Assembly: GCA_021413805.1 (NCBI GenBank)
Contig: JAIOPR010000278.1
Span: forward strand, 1 to 33,522
DNA: 33,522 nucleotides
Reading direction: 5' to 3'
DNA from: Planctomycetota bacterium
GTDB lineage: Bacteria; Planctomycetota; MHYJ01; WSZJ01
The translations under genes and the position numbers were made by a program. Within the stretch, counting starts at the first letter, position 1. Each line of letters starts with the position of its first letter. The notes beneath the pieces are model-generated. The model was given only the letters and a program-made list of their open reading frames with translations. It searched no databases and had not been told where the DNA came from. Of the stretch, positions 25,839 through 33,307 are shown piece by piece.

Positions 25839-26987
25839 ATGCCGTCGATCGCGGCGTCGCTGGCGTTCGTGGGCGGGCGCTGGGTCGAAGGCGTCGAGGT
25901 GGCGCACGAAGGCGGGGTGATCCGGGCGGTGCGGCGCGTCCCCGGCGCCGGGCGCGGGAGGATCCTGCTGCCGGGGCTGGTGAACGCCCACGCGCATCTC
26001 GAGCTGACATTCCTGGGCGGAAAACTCCCGCCGGCGCCGTTTCCCGAATGGGCGCAGGGGCTGATGGAAGCCCGGGCCGGGTGGACGCCGGCGGATGTCG
26101 AGGCTTCGCTTCGGGAGGGCATCCGGCGGTCGGTCGCGTCGGGGACGGCGGCGGTCGGCGACTTCGCGTGGCTTTCGAAAAATGACGCACTGCGTCAATC
26201 CGGCCTGCGCGCGGTGAGCTGGCGTGAAGCGCTGGGGATTGCGCCGGAGCGGGCCGAAGAGTCGGCCGCGCGGGCGGGGACCTTCCTCGAAAAGAAAACC
26301 TCCACCTGGACGCCGGGGCTGGCGCCGCATGCGCCCTACTCCTGCTCGGGGGAGCTGTACCGGAAGCTGCACTCAATGGCCCGCCGGGCGCGGGTGCCGT
26401 TCGCGACGCACCTGTCCGAGCTGCGCGAGGAAATCGAATACCTGCGGACGGGGCGCGGGGCGTTTGCCGCGATGCTGCAGAAAATCGGCCGCGACGCCGG
26501 CTCGTGGCGCCCGCCGCGCCGGCGGCCGGTCGCGTACCTCGCGGGGCTCGGTGTGCTGCGCCGCACCACGGCGGCCCACGCGAATTACCTGACCCCGGCC
26601 GACGTCGCCCTCCTGAAACGCGATAAGGCCGTCGTCGTCTGGTGCCCGCGCACCCATGATTTCTTCGGCCACCCGGCCCACCCGACACGCCGCCTTCTCC
26701 GCGCCGGCGTCCCCGTCGCCCTCGGCACTGATTCCCTCGGGTCTTCGCCCGACCTGTCCGTGCGCGAAGAAATGCGCATGGCGATGGGGAAGGGCTTCAC
26801 GCTCGAGGAGACGCTGAAGATGGCAACCGAATCCGGCGCGAAAGCCCTCGGGCTGCGGCGGGCGGGCCGGATCGCCCCGGGGTGGGCGGCGGATTTCACG
26901 GTCATCGGCGGCAGCGCCCCGCTGGAAATTCTCCCCGGTCCCGTCCTCGATGTCATCGTCGCGGGGAAACGGCTTCGGCTCGCGTGA
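25839..26987 (+). CDS. amidohydrolase family protein (chlorohydrolase / aminodeoxyfutalosine deaminase-like)
   Basis: ILLPGLVNAHAHLELTFLGG...LAPHAPYSCSGELYRKL...PFATHLSELREEIEYL...TAAHANYLTPADVALL..VVWCPRTHDFFGHPAHPTRRLLRAGVPVALGTDSLGSSPDLSVREEMRMA..GRIAPGWAADFTVI: metal-ligand motifs HAH, H, H, D. Confidence 0.9.
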   Translation: MPSIAASLAFVGGRWVEGVEVAHEGGVIRAVRRVPGAGRGRILLPGLVNAHAHLELTFLGGKLPPAPFPEWAQGLMEARAGWTPADVEASLREGIRRSVASGTAAVGDFAWLSKNDALRQSGLRAVSWREALGIAPERAEESAARAGTFLEKKTSTWTPGLAPHAPYSCSGELYRKLHSMARRARVPFATHLSELREEIEYLRTGRGAFAAMLQKIGRDAGSWRPPRRRPVAYLAGLGVLRRTTAAHANYLTPADVALLKRDKAVVVWCPRTHDFFGHPAHPTRRLLRAGVPVALGTDSLGSSPDLSVREEMRMAMGKGFTLEETLKMATESGAKALGLRRAGRIAPGWAADFTVIGGSAPLEILPGPVLDVIVAGKRLRLA

Positions 26988-27012
26988 GCCGGGAGCGCCG
27001 ACTTCTCCCGGC
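26988..27012 (+). terminator. probable intrinsic terminator after amidohydrolase gene
   Basis: GCCGGGAG-CGCCGACTT-CTCCCGGC, perfect 8-bp GC-rich stem directly after the TGA stop, followed by TTCAAATTCTT (weak T tract). Confidence 0.6.
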
Positions 27013-27021
27013 TTCAAATTC

Positions 27022-27049
27022 TTGACGGATCCGCGCCGATTTTGAAAAT
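27022..27049 (+). promoter_or_regulatory. candidate sigma70-type promoter
   Basis: TTGACG - 16 bp - GAAAAT, located just after the terminator and before the GTG start at 27078. Confidence 0.35.
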
Positions 27050-27077
27050 GCCTCCCGTCGCACAGGGAGGGTTTGCC

Positions 27078-28160
27078 GTGAAATTTCACATTGTCGTTCT
27101 GCACCTCTGTCTCTTCGCCGGCGCGTCCGCATGGGCGCGGCCGCAGGTGGCGTCCGTGCGGGTGGAAAGCTCCGCCGCCTTACCGAAGATCCGCCATGGC
27201 GGACGCGCGCTGCTCATCGTCGACCGCGTCCCGAAGGCCCGCGTCGAACTCCGCGACTCCGAGGACCGGGAAGACGTCGTGGTCGTCGCCTTCGCCGCCG
27301 GGGTCCCGCTCGCTCGCCTCGAAGGCCGGACGACGGGAGGCCTCGATAACTCCTTCGAGTGCGACGTCCCCGGCGCCGACCGTGCCGACCGCTTCGACGT
27401 CGAACTTCCCGGCGATGCCGCCCGCATCGAGGGCCGCGTCGTCCGCCCGCCGGCCGAGTGGACCCGGCCCCCCGCCATCCGGATCGCGCCGATCGCCGGC
27501 TGGATCTGGAACGAACGCGATTCCGGCGCATCGTCCGCCCCTGTCGCTGGCGGAAGAGTGAGCGTGGGGTTAGGAAGCGGATTCTGGCTGGAGGCGGAAG
27601 CGGACACGTACGCGGGGCGGCGGGACCGGATTGAGGAAGAAGAGTTGCCGGGGCAGACGGTGTTTGTGCCGGGGTCGGGGGGGAATTCGAATCCTCCGCC
27701 GAGTCCGACGCCCAGTCCAAACCCCAATCCGAACCCGAATCCCAATCCGAACCCTAATCCGAATCCCAACCCGACGCCTTCTCCAACCCCTTCACCAACC
27801 CCGGCTCCTTCCCCGGGCACGACCACGAAGACCGGTCCCGGCTCCCGTACCGTCGTCGAACGCGACTATGTCCACGTCTCCACCTACCTCGCCGGCATCC
27901 GCTACGACGCTTTCTCCGCCGGCCCCCTCACCGTCTTCGCTGCCGCTTCCGCCGGCGCTTCGGAACTCCGTTTCCAGCGCCGCGACACCGAGGTGGACCC
28001 GGTCGGGCAGTTGCGCGGCGGGTTCGAGCTGCGTCTCGGCGATGCCGCCCGGCTGACGGTCGATTTCCGCGGCCGCGCCTCGCGCTCCGTTGACTCCCGC
28101 GGCTCCCACGAGTGGCAGGGCGCGATTTCACCCTCAATCGGATTGGAGATCGGATTCTGA
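27078..28160 (+). CDS. secreted/outer-membrane beta-barrel-like protein with Asn-Pro repeat insertion
   Basis: GTG start with GGGAGGG Shine-Dalgarno 6 nt upstream. [20 protein letters not shown] signal peptide. Amphipathic strands [22 protein letters not shown], then SPNPNP...TPSPTP linker, then [70 protein letters not shown] with terminal Phe. Confidence 0.65.
   Translation: MKFHIVVLHLCLFAGASAWARPQVASVRVESSAALPKIRHGGRALLIVDRVPKARVELRDSEDREDVVVVAFAAGVPLARLEGRTTGGLDNSFECDVPGADRADRFDVELPGDAARIEGRVVRPPAEWTRPPAIRIAPIAGWIWNERDSGASSAPVAGGRVSVGLGSGFWLEAEADTYAGRRDRIEEEELPGQTVFVPGSGGNSNPPPSPTPSPNPNPNPNPNPNPNPNPNPTPSPTPSPTPAPSPGTTTKTGPGSRTVVERDYVHVSTYLAGIRYDAFSAGPLTVFAAASAGASELRFQRRDTEVDPVGQLRGGFELRLGDAARLTVDFRGRASRSVDSRGSHEWQGAISPSIGLEIGF
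27720..27773 (+). repeat. (Asn-Pro)9-encoding AAYCCN hexamer microsatellite
   Basis: AAC CCC AAT CCG AAC CCG AAT CCC AAT CCG AAC CCT AAT CCG AAT CCC AAC CCG in frame. Confidence 0.95.
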
Positions 28161-29002
28161 TGCGTGCGATTCTGGTCGTGCTGTGCCTCGGCCTCGTCGC
28201 AGCCGCGGAACCTGCCCGTGCGACGCTTCGCATCGGCCGGGAAGACCGTACCGTCGCCGTCCGCGCGCCTTCCGCGAAGGCCGTGCTCCAGGTCATCCCT
28301 CGCGGCGCCGCGAAGGCCACGCTCGAGGTCGCTCCCGGCGACGACGGGTACTGGCGTCTCGATGCCATTCCCCTCGCAGCCGGTGCCACGCTCGCCGTCG
28401 CCGGCAAACCCTTCATCGAACTCGTCACGGCAGACGACTCCGCGGGCACCGAAGTCCCGGGGCTGATCGAGGCCGGCGAAGCGGTGGTCGAGGTCCCCGC
28501 GCCGGCCGCCGCCGCTGCGGTGCCGGGGACGTGCACGCTGACGCTGGAGAACGAGGGGTCTTCCATCCGCCAGGACTTCGCCGGAGCCGATGTCTTTATT
28601 TGTGGCGAGGGCACGGAAGCGCGCGCGGCCTTCCTCGGCCACATCGCGCCCGACCAGGCCGGGCTCAACGCGGTCACGTTTGCCACCGGGGACTTCAGCA
28701 GGAAATGGGAGGCCCGCGTCTACTCGTGGCGATGGAGCGCCGAGCGCCCCCGCGTGGCCCGCGGCGAGATAGCCCGGTTCCGGCTCGAGATCGACGGCCT
28801 CGCCGAGGGAACCGAGTGCGACATCACCCTCGCTTCAACAAACGGGCTGCAGCTCGCGCAGGCCCCCGGTACAGTTACCGCGAACGGAGCGGGGTTCTGG
28901 AAGGCCCGCGTCCGGGCCGGGACGTTCGAATTCGAAGCACCGGAGGACGGCGACGCGGCAGTGACCGCGGACCTGCAACCCGTTTGCGGAGAGGGGAAGT
29001 GA
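28160..29002 (+). CDS. secreted hypothetical protein
   Basis: TGATG overlap with the upstream stop. [21 protein letters not shown] signal peptide, beta-rich body. Confidence 0.7.
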   Translation: MRAILVVLCLGLVAAAEPARATLRIGREDRTVAVRAPSAKAVLQVIPRGAAKATLEVAPGDDGYWRLDAIPLAAGATLAVAGKPFIELVTADDSAGTEVPGLIEAGEAVVEVPAPAAAAAVPGTCTLTLENEGSSIRQDFAGADVFICGEGTEARAAFLGHIAPDQAGLNAVTFATGDFSRKWEARVYSWRWSAERPRVARGEIARFRLEIDGLAEGTECDITLASTNGLQLAQAPGTVTANGAGFWKARVRAGTFEFEAPEDGDAAVTADLQPVCGEGK

Positions 29003-29003
29003 G

Positions 29004-29594
29004 ATGAAGCTCCGGATGGCGGGGTTCGTGGTGGCTCTCGCGGTGGCGGGATGCGGGGGAGACGCGCCGAAGAAGACGGATAACAGCGAGGCGATGGAAG
29101 CGTACCGGTCCGACTGCACCGCGGCCCGCACCGCCTGCGAACGCGCGGCGGACTCCGCCGGCATGGAAAAGGGGACGCACGGCCTCGCGCGCTTTCTCGA
29201 ATTGTGGGCCGCCGACAAGAAATCGAAACCGCCTGACGGGCTCCAGGACCACGCGGACGTCCTCCGCGAACGCTTCACGGAGCTCGATGTCACCCTCAGG
29301 GCGTCGCGGGCCCTCGCCGACGGGACGCAGACCGACGAGAGGACGCGGGAAGCGCTCGACGCGGCGACCCGGGCGATCCGGAATACCGTGATTTCCGTCC
29401 GCGAGCACGCCGCGGTGGTGGAGCCTGCGATCCGCGAATTCATCAAGCGCGACCCGCAGAGCGACCTGGCGCAGAAACTGTACGCGTCGATCGAGGACGT
29501 CAACGGGACGACGCTTCCTTCCTGCGAAACCGCCGCGCGGTCCCTCGGGAGTGCCCGGGATGCCCTCAAGAAGGTTCTCGATTCTTCGAAATAG
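29004..29594 (+). CDS. hypothetical lipoprotein
   Basis: MKLRMAGFVVALAVAGCGGDAPKK lipobox VAG-C; helical body. Confidence 0.75.
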   Translation: MKLRMAGFVVALAVAGCGGDAPKKTDNSEAMEAYRSDCTAARTACERAADSAGMEKGTHGLARFLELWAADKKSKPPDGLQDHADVLRERFTELDVTLRASRALADGTQTDERTREALDAATRAIRNTVISVREHAAVVEPAIREFIKRDPQSDLAQKLYASIEDVNGTTLPSCETAARSLGSARDALKKVLDSSK

Positions 29595-29603
29595 GAGCGT
29601 GCG

Positions 29604-29774
29604 ATGGCGAACGCCGCGGGCATCCGGCCGGAGTTGATAGGGTTCCGCTCCCGGCGGCGCTACGATGCGGACCTCGCGCGGTACGACCGTTCGGTGGAAC
29701 GGGCCCACGAGACGTTCCTCACCGTCGCAAACCTGGTCGCGGCCGTGGTGACGCGCTTCCTCAAACATGGATAA
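29604..29774 (+). CDS. small hypothetical protein (56 aa), below ORF-track threshold
   Basis: GGAGCGTGCG-ATG. MANAAGIRPELIGFRSRRRYDADLARYDRSVERAHETFLTVANLVAAVVTRFLKHG*; fits the gap between two lipoprotein genes on the same strand with a Shine-Dalgarno. Confidence 0.45.
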   Translation: MANAAGIRPELIGFRSRRRYDADLARYDRSVERAHETFLTVANLVAAVVTRFLKHG

Positions 29775-29777
29775 ACC

Positions 29778-30164
29778 ATGAAACGCCTCTTCCTCCTGGC
29801 TGCCCTCGCTGGTTGCCATGCCCGCGAATCGGCGGCTCCCGCTGCGGATGCCCCTGACCGGCTTGCCGGTCTCTCGATCCTGCGTCTCGGGCAGGCGCAC
29901 CTCGGCGGCGCCCTCGAAGTTACACGCCTCAGCCGCGACCTGCCCCACCTCGCCGTCGGCGTCACCAACCGCACCGGCTCGGAGCTCCGCCTCCGCTGGC
30001 GTTTCCGCTACATCGATTCCGGCGGATGGGAGCGCCGTTCGCGCGACAGCGCCGAGTGGAAGCAGGCCGTCGTGGCGGCGGGGGAGGAGTGGGCGTTCGC
30101 GGGGGAGGCGGAAGTCGGCGAGGCCCAGTCGGTCGGGATGGACTGGCGCTACGAGAAGGAATGA
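29778..30164 (+). CDS. small lipoprotein, YcfL/DUF1425-like
   Basis: MKRLFLLAALAGCHARESA lipobox LAG-C. LEVTRLSRDLPHLAVGVTNRTGSELRLRWRFRYIDSGGWERRSRDSAEWKQAVVAAGEEWAF resembles the YcfL pattern. Confidence 0.6.
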   Translation: MKRLFLLAALAGCHARESAAPAADAPDRLAGLSILRLGQAHLGGALEVTRLSRDLPHLAVGVTNRTGSELRLRWRFRYIDSGGWERRSRDSAEWKQAVVAAGEEWAFAGEAEVGEAQSVGMDWRYEKE

Positions 30165-30170
30165 GCCGGG

Positions 30171-31637
30171 CTAAGAGCCCTCTTCCTTCTTCGGCGGCGC
30201 TTCCAGCACCTTGCGCACTTTTTCAGCCAGGCCCGCGGCCAGCACGTTGACTTCGCGCCGGTTCCCGTTCGCGGTGAATTCCTCGCGCTGGACGCCGGAG
30301 CCGGGCTTGAGGCGGAGCAGGACCGCCCGGACCTGGACGCGTTCCCCGTTGATGCGGACTTCACCGAACAGGACCGCTTCGGCTCCGTGCGTGCGGCCCG
30401 CGGATTCCGCCGCGACCTCGACGTCGTGAGCGAGGGCGATGTCGGCGCACGCCCGCGATTTCGGGAGCACCACGACGCGGCCCGCGGCGGCGATGTCGCG
30501 CGCGACGAGGTCGGGGACCGCCGTGCGGAGCCAGTCGCCCTCGGGGCCGGACAGTTCGGCGATCATCAGGATCGGCCGCGCCGTCCACGGGGCGCTCGGC
30601 ACCGGCGGCCTGGCCGGGTTCGAATCCACCGGGGCGGGTGCGGGGTTGGAAGCGGCGGTTCCGCGGACGATCCCGGGTTGGCCCGGGTTGAGCTCGGCAG
30701 GGCGCCACGCGCGAATCTTCTGGGAAGCGAAGGCTCCGCCCGCGAGAAGCAGGACGGCCGCGGCCGCGACGACGGGCCACTTCAGGGCGGCCTTGCGAAG
30801 CGCCGCGTCGAGGGCGCGAATGGTATCGCTGGCCGTCGCCGGCCGGTCGCCGGGGCGCTTGGACATGAGTTTTTCGACCAGGTCGGCCACCGGTTTGGGC
30901 ACGGAGGGTTCGAGGTCGCGGATCGCGATCGGTTCTTCGGTCGCGATCAGGCGGCGCAGTTCGGCGGGTTCTTCGGCGACGAAAGGAATGCGGCCGGTGA
31001 GCATCTGGTAAATCGTGACGCCGAGCGACCAGAGATCGGTGCGCCCGTCCACGGTGCCGGTGGAGTGCTGCTCCGGGCTCGCGTACACCGGGGTCCCGGC
31101 GAATTCGCGCGAGTCCATGACCTCGCCCGCCAGCGGCTTCGCGACGCCGAAGTCCATCACCGTCACGTGGCCGTCCGGTCCCACCATGATGTTCGCCGGC
31201 TTGATGTCCCGGTGCGCCATCCCCGCAGCGTGCGCCGCTTCCAGCGCCCGCGCGACTTCGCGGCCCACGGCCAGCGCGCGGCGCCACGGCATGCGCCCGT
31301 CGTTCTTGAGAAGTTTCTCCAGCGTGCGGCCGTTCACGTACTGCATGGCCATGTAGAGAACGCCGGCAGACTCCCCGGCACGATGCGTCTCGATGACGTT
31401 TGGGTGGTGCAGTTTCGCCGCGGCTCGGGCCTCTTCGAGGAAGCGCTCGCGCGTCGCCCCGTCGCGGACGGCCTGGGAGCGGAGGACCTTGAGCGCCACA
31501 GGGCGGTTGAGCGCGATATCGCGGGCGCGGAACACAGCGGCCATCCCGCCGCGGCCAAGGGGAGTCTCGATGAGGAATCCGTCGAGAGTCTTGCCGGGGA
31601 AGCGATCGAGGGGCGTGTTTTCGCTGACGGGTTCCAC
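30171..31637 (-). CDS. membrane-anchored Ser/Thr protein kinase with C-terminal CsgG/TolB-N-like extracytoplasmic domain
   Basis: GTG start. GFLIETPLGRGGMAAVFRARDIALNRPVALKVLR...MAHRDIKPANIMVGPDGHVTVMDFGVAKPLAG...GTPVYASPEQHS..DLWSLGVTIYQMLTGRIPF; TM WPVVAAAAVLLLAGGAFA; then RPILMIAELSGPEGDWLRTAVPDLVARDIAAAGRVVVLPKS. Confidence 0.93.
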   Translation of the reverse strand: MEPVSENTPLDRFPGKTLDGFLIETPLGRGGMAAVFRARDIALNRPVALKVLRSQAVRDGATRERFLEEARAAAKLHHPNVIETHRAGESAGVLYMAMQYVNGRTLEKLLKNDGRMPWRRALAVGREVARALEAAHAAGMAHRDIKPANIMVGPDGHVTVMDFGVAKPLAGEVMDSREFAGTPVYASPEQHSTGTVDGRTDLWSLGVTIYQMLTGRIPFVAEEPAELRRLIATEEPIAIRDLEPSVPKPVADLVEKLMSKRPGDRPATASDTIRALDAALRKAALKWPVVAAAAVLLLAGGAFASQKIRAWRPAELNPGQPGIVRGTAASNPAPAPVDSNPARPPVPSAPWTARPILMIAELSGPEGDWLRTAVPDLVARDIAAAGRVVVLPKSRACADIALAHDVEVAAESAGRTHGAEAVLFGEVRINGERVQVRAVLLRLKPGSGVQREEFTANGNRREVNVLAAGLAEKVRKVLEAPPKKEEGS

Positions 31638-31886
31638 GTTGCCTGCTCGCGATGGGTTTCTAACCTGTTAGACGGCGAAAACCCCGGCTCCGCTGAAGGT
31701 AAATGCAGAAAATCTGGCCCATCCTGAACGCTTGCAATTCGCACGCCCGGCGCCAGCTTGAGCTAAAGAATTGTAACCTGTTTGACTGCTATAGTTTGTG
31801 AAATCTGAGGGAATCCGCGCCTCGTTTCAGAATGTATTGATTCCAGTCACCCTGTACCATTTTGCACCACTTCCGCGCCCCGCCGT

Positions 31887-33260
31887 TCACGGAATGGACA
31901 GCCTCACCTGGACGTCGAAAGCCCAGGCGACGTCCAGCGACACCTCGACCGCGTAAGAAACCGAACTGAATTTGCCGCGCCACGGGCAGTACGAAGGCGG
32001 AAGCTGGATCTCGAACGGCACGTCGCTGTCCTTGACTGCGGACCCGGGGAAGCGGATCGCCGTCTCGATCGTCTGGTTCTGCTTCGAGTGCCCGCGCGCC
32101 ACGGCGCCCTCAAGCCGCAGGACGCGCACGTTGACCCATCGGATCGTCTTTCCCGAAGGATTCCCGATCCGCAAACCGCCCGTCAGCTTGACTCCCGGCC
32201 CCGCGGGACCCGGGTTGATCCACGCCCGGATGAAGGCGCTTCCGTCGGATTTGGCCTCGCGTTGCCCGACGCGATCCGGGATTTCAGGAATGACGCGGAT
32301 TTGGTAGTGCGCGGTCAGGTCGAAGGCTCGCGGGATGTCGACGCACGCATCGAGCGCCCAGGTCACGTCCGTGTTCAACCCGGCGTACGCGGCCGGCGCG
32401 CCTTTCGGGACCTCGAAACGGAACGGGTATTCGTACACACCCGCCTTCAGCGTGGGCTGCTCGTTGCCGGCCACCGCGTCGCCCATCGATCCGAAAAAGC
32501 CGAGCGGGTCCGGCGCGCCGAAGAGCCCGATCCGAAACGAGGCCCACGAGCAGCTCTCGTGGTACGTCGTCGCGTGCTTGCCGCTTCCCACCCGCACGTG
32601 CGTCTTCTCGCTTCCCGTCCAGTAAAGCCGCACGCCGCGCACGGCGCGGGATTTCGGCCAGTGGAGCCGGAGGACGCCGGTCATGGAGGTGCCCGCGAAA
32701 GCGATCGGCGAATCCAGGAAAAGATCGAACGCGCCGCCGGCGGGGACGCGGCCGGTGTGGGGCGGAAGCGGCGGCCGCGACGACGGCTTTGGCGGAGCAG
32801 GTGCGGCGGCGAGCGCAAGCGGGATCGCGTCGGGCGGCTCCGCGGTTTTCTTTTTGCGCGTGGTCGCGCCCAGGACCTGCGGCTCCGATACCGGCGCCGC
32901 CCCGGTTCCTTCCCGGATCCGGTCGCCCAGCCGCCCGAATTCATCGCGCTCGAGCGAGGAAAAACAGACGTGGTCGAGAGGCCCGGCCTTCCCGAGCAGC
33001 ACGACGCGCCCCGCGCCGAACGAGCCGCCTTCGAGCTCGCAGCCTTTGATATCACGAAGCGGAATGGCGCGGATGCTCACCGGACCGCCGAACCCGCGGT
33101 CGCCGACGAGCAGCCGCGATTTCGTCGCGACGAGCCACGTCTCGCCCGGGTCGCCCGAGCGGCTCCGCGAGGACGAACACGACCAGACTTCGCTCTCCCG
33201 CCCCAGCGCTTCTTCGAACTGCGGGCGGATATCCGCGGGGACCGTCGTCTTCATGGGCAT
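31887..33260 (-). CDS. PH-like + arrestin-like domain protein
   Basis: N-terminal ETWLVATKSRLLVGDRGFGGPVSIRAIPLRDIKGCELEGGSFGAGRVVLLG (PH/GRAM-like). C-terminal FDLFLDSPIAFAGTSMTGVLRLHWPKSRAVRGVRLYWTGSEKTHV...LKAGVYEYPFRFEVPKGAPAAYAGLNTDVTWALDACVDIPRAFD...VKLTGGLRI...VPFEIQLPP..VSYAVEVSLDVAWAFDVQ (arrestin N and C-like). Alternative start at 33254. Confidence 0.7.
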   Translation of the reverse strand: MPMKTTVPADIRPQFEEALGRESEVWSCSSSRSRSGDPGETWLVATKSRLLVGDRGFGGPVSIRAIPLRDIKGCELEGGSFGAGRVVLLGKAGPLDHVCFSSLERDEFGRLGDRIREGTGAAPVSEPQVLGATTRKKKTAEPPDAIPLALAAAPAPPKPSSRPPLPPHTGRVPAGGAFDLFLDSPIAFAGTSMTGVLRLHWPKSRAVRGVRLYWTGSEKTHVRVGSGKHATTYHESCSWASFRIGLFGAPDPLGFFGSMGDAVAGNEQPTLKAGVYEYPFRFEVPKGAPAAYAGLNTDVTWALDACVDIPRAFDLTAHYQIRVIPEIPDRVGQREAKSDGSAFIRAWINPGPAGPGVKLTGGLRIGNPSGKTIRWVNVRVLRLEGAVARGHSKQNQTIETAIRFPGSAVKDSDVPFEIQLPPSYCPWRGKFSSVSYAVEVSLDVAWAFDVQVRLSIP

Positions 33261-33307
33261 GGCGGGGAAGTGTGCCACGATCTGCCGACTCCGCATACAA
33301 TCCGCCC

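Noticed and set aside
25177-26688. 503-aa minus-strand ORF
   Set aside because: Antisense to the NFACT-R, zinc-ribbon and amidohydrolase genes; Pro/Arg-rich shadow translation.
30387-31727. 446-aa plus-strand ORF
   Set aside because: Antisense to the Ser/Thr kinase with canonical HRD and DFG motifs.
31781-31796. TTGACT...TATAGT promoter-like hexamers on plus strand
   Set aside because: Spacing is only a few bp, far too short for a sigma70 promoter, and there is no suitable downstream plus-strand gene.
31789-31983. 64-aa minus-strand ORF between the arrestin-like and kinase genes
   Set aside because: Overlaps the 3' end of the arrestin-like gene out of frame, no convincing Shine-Dalgarno or motif.
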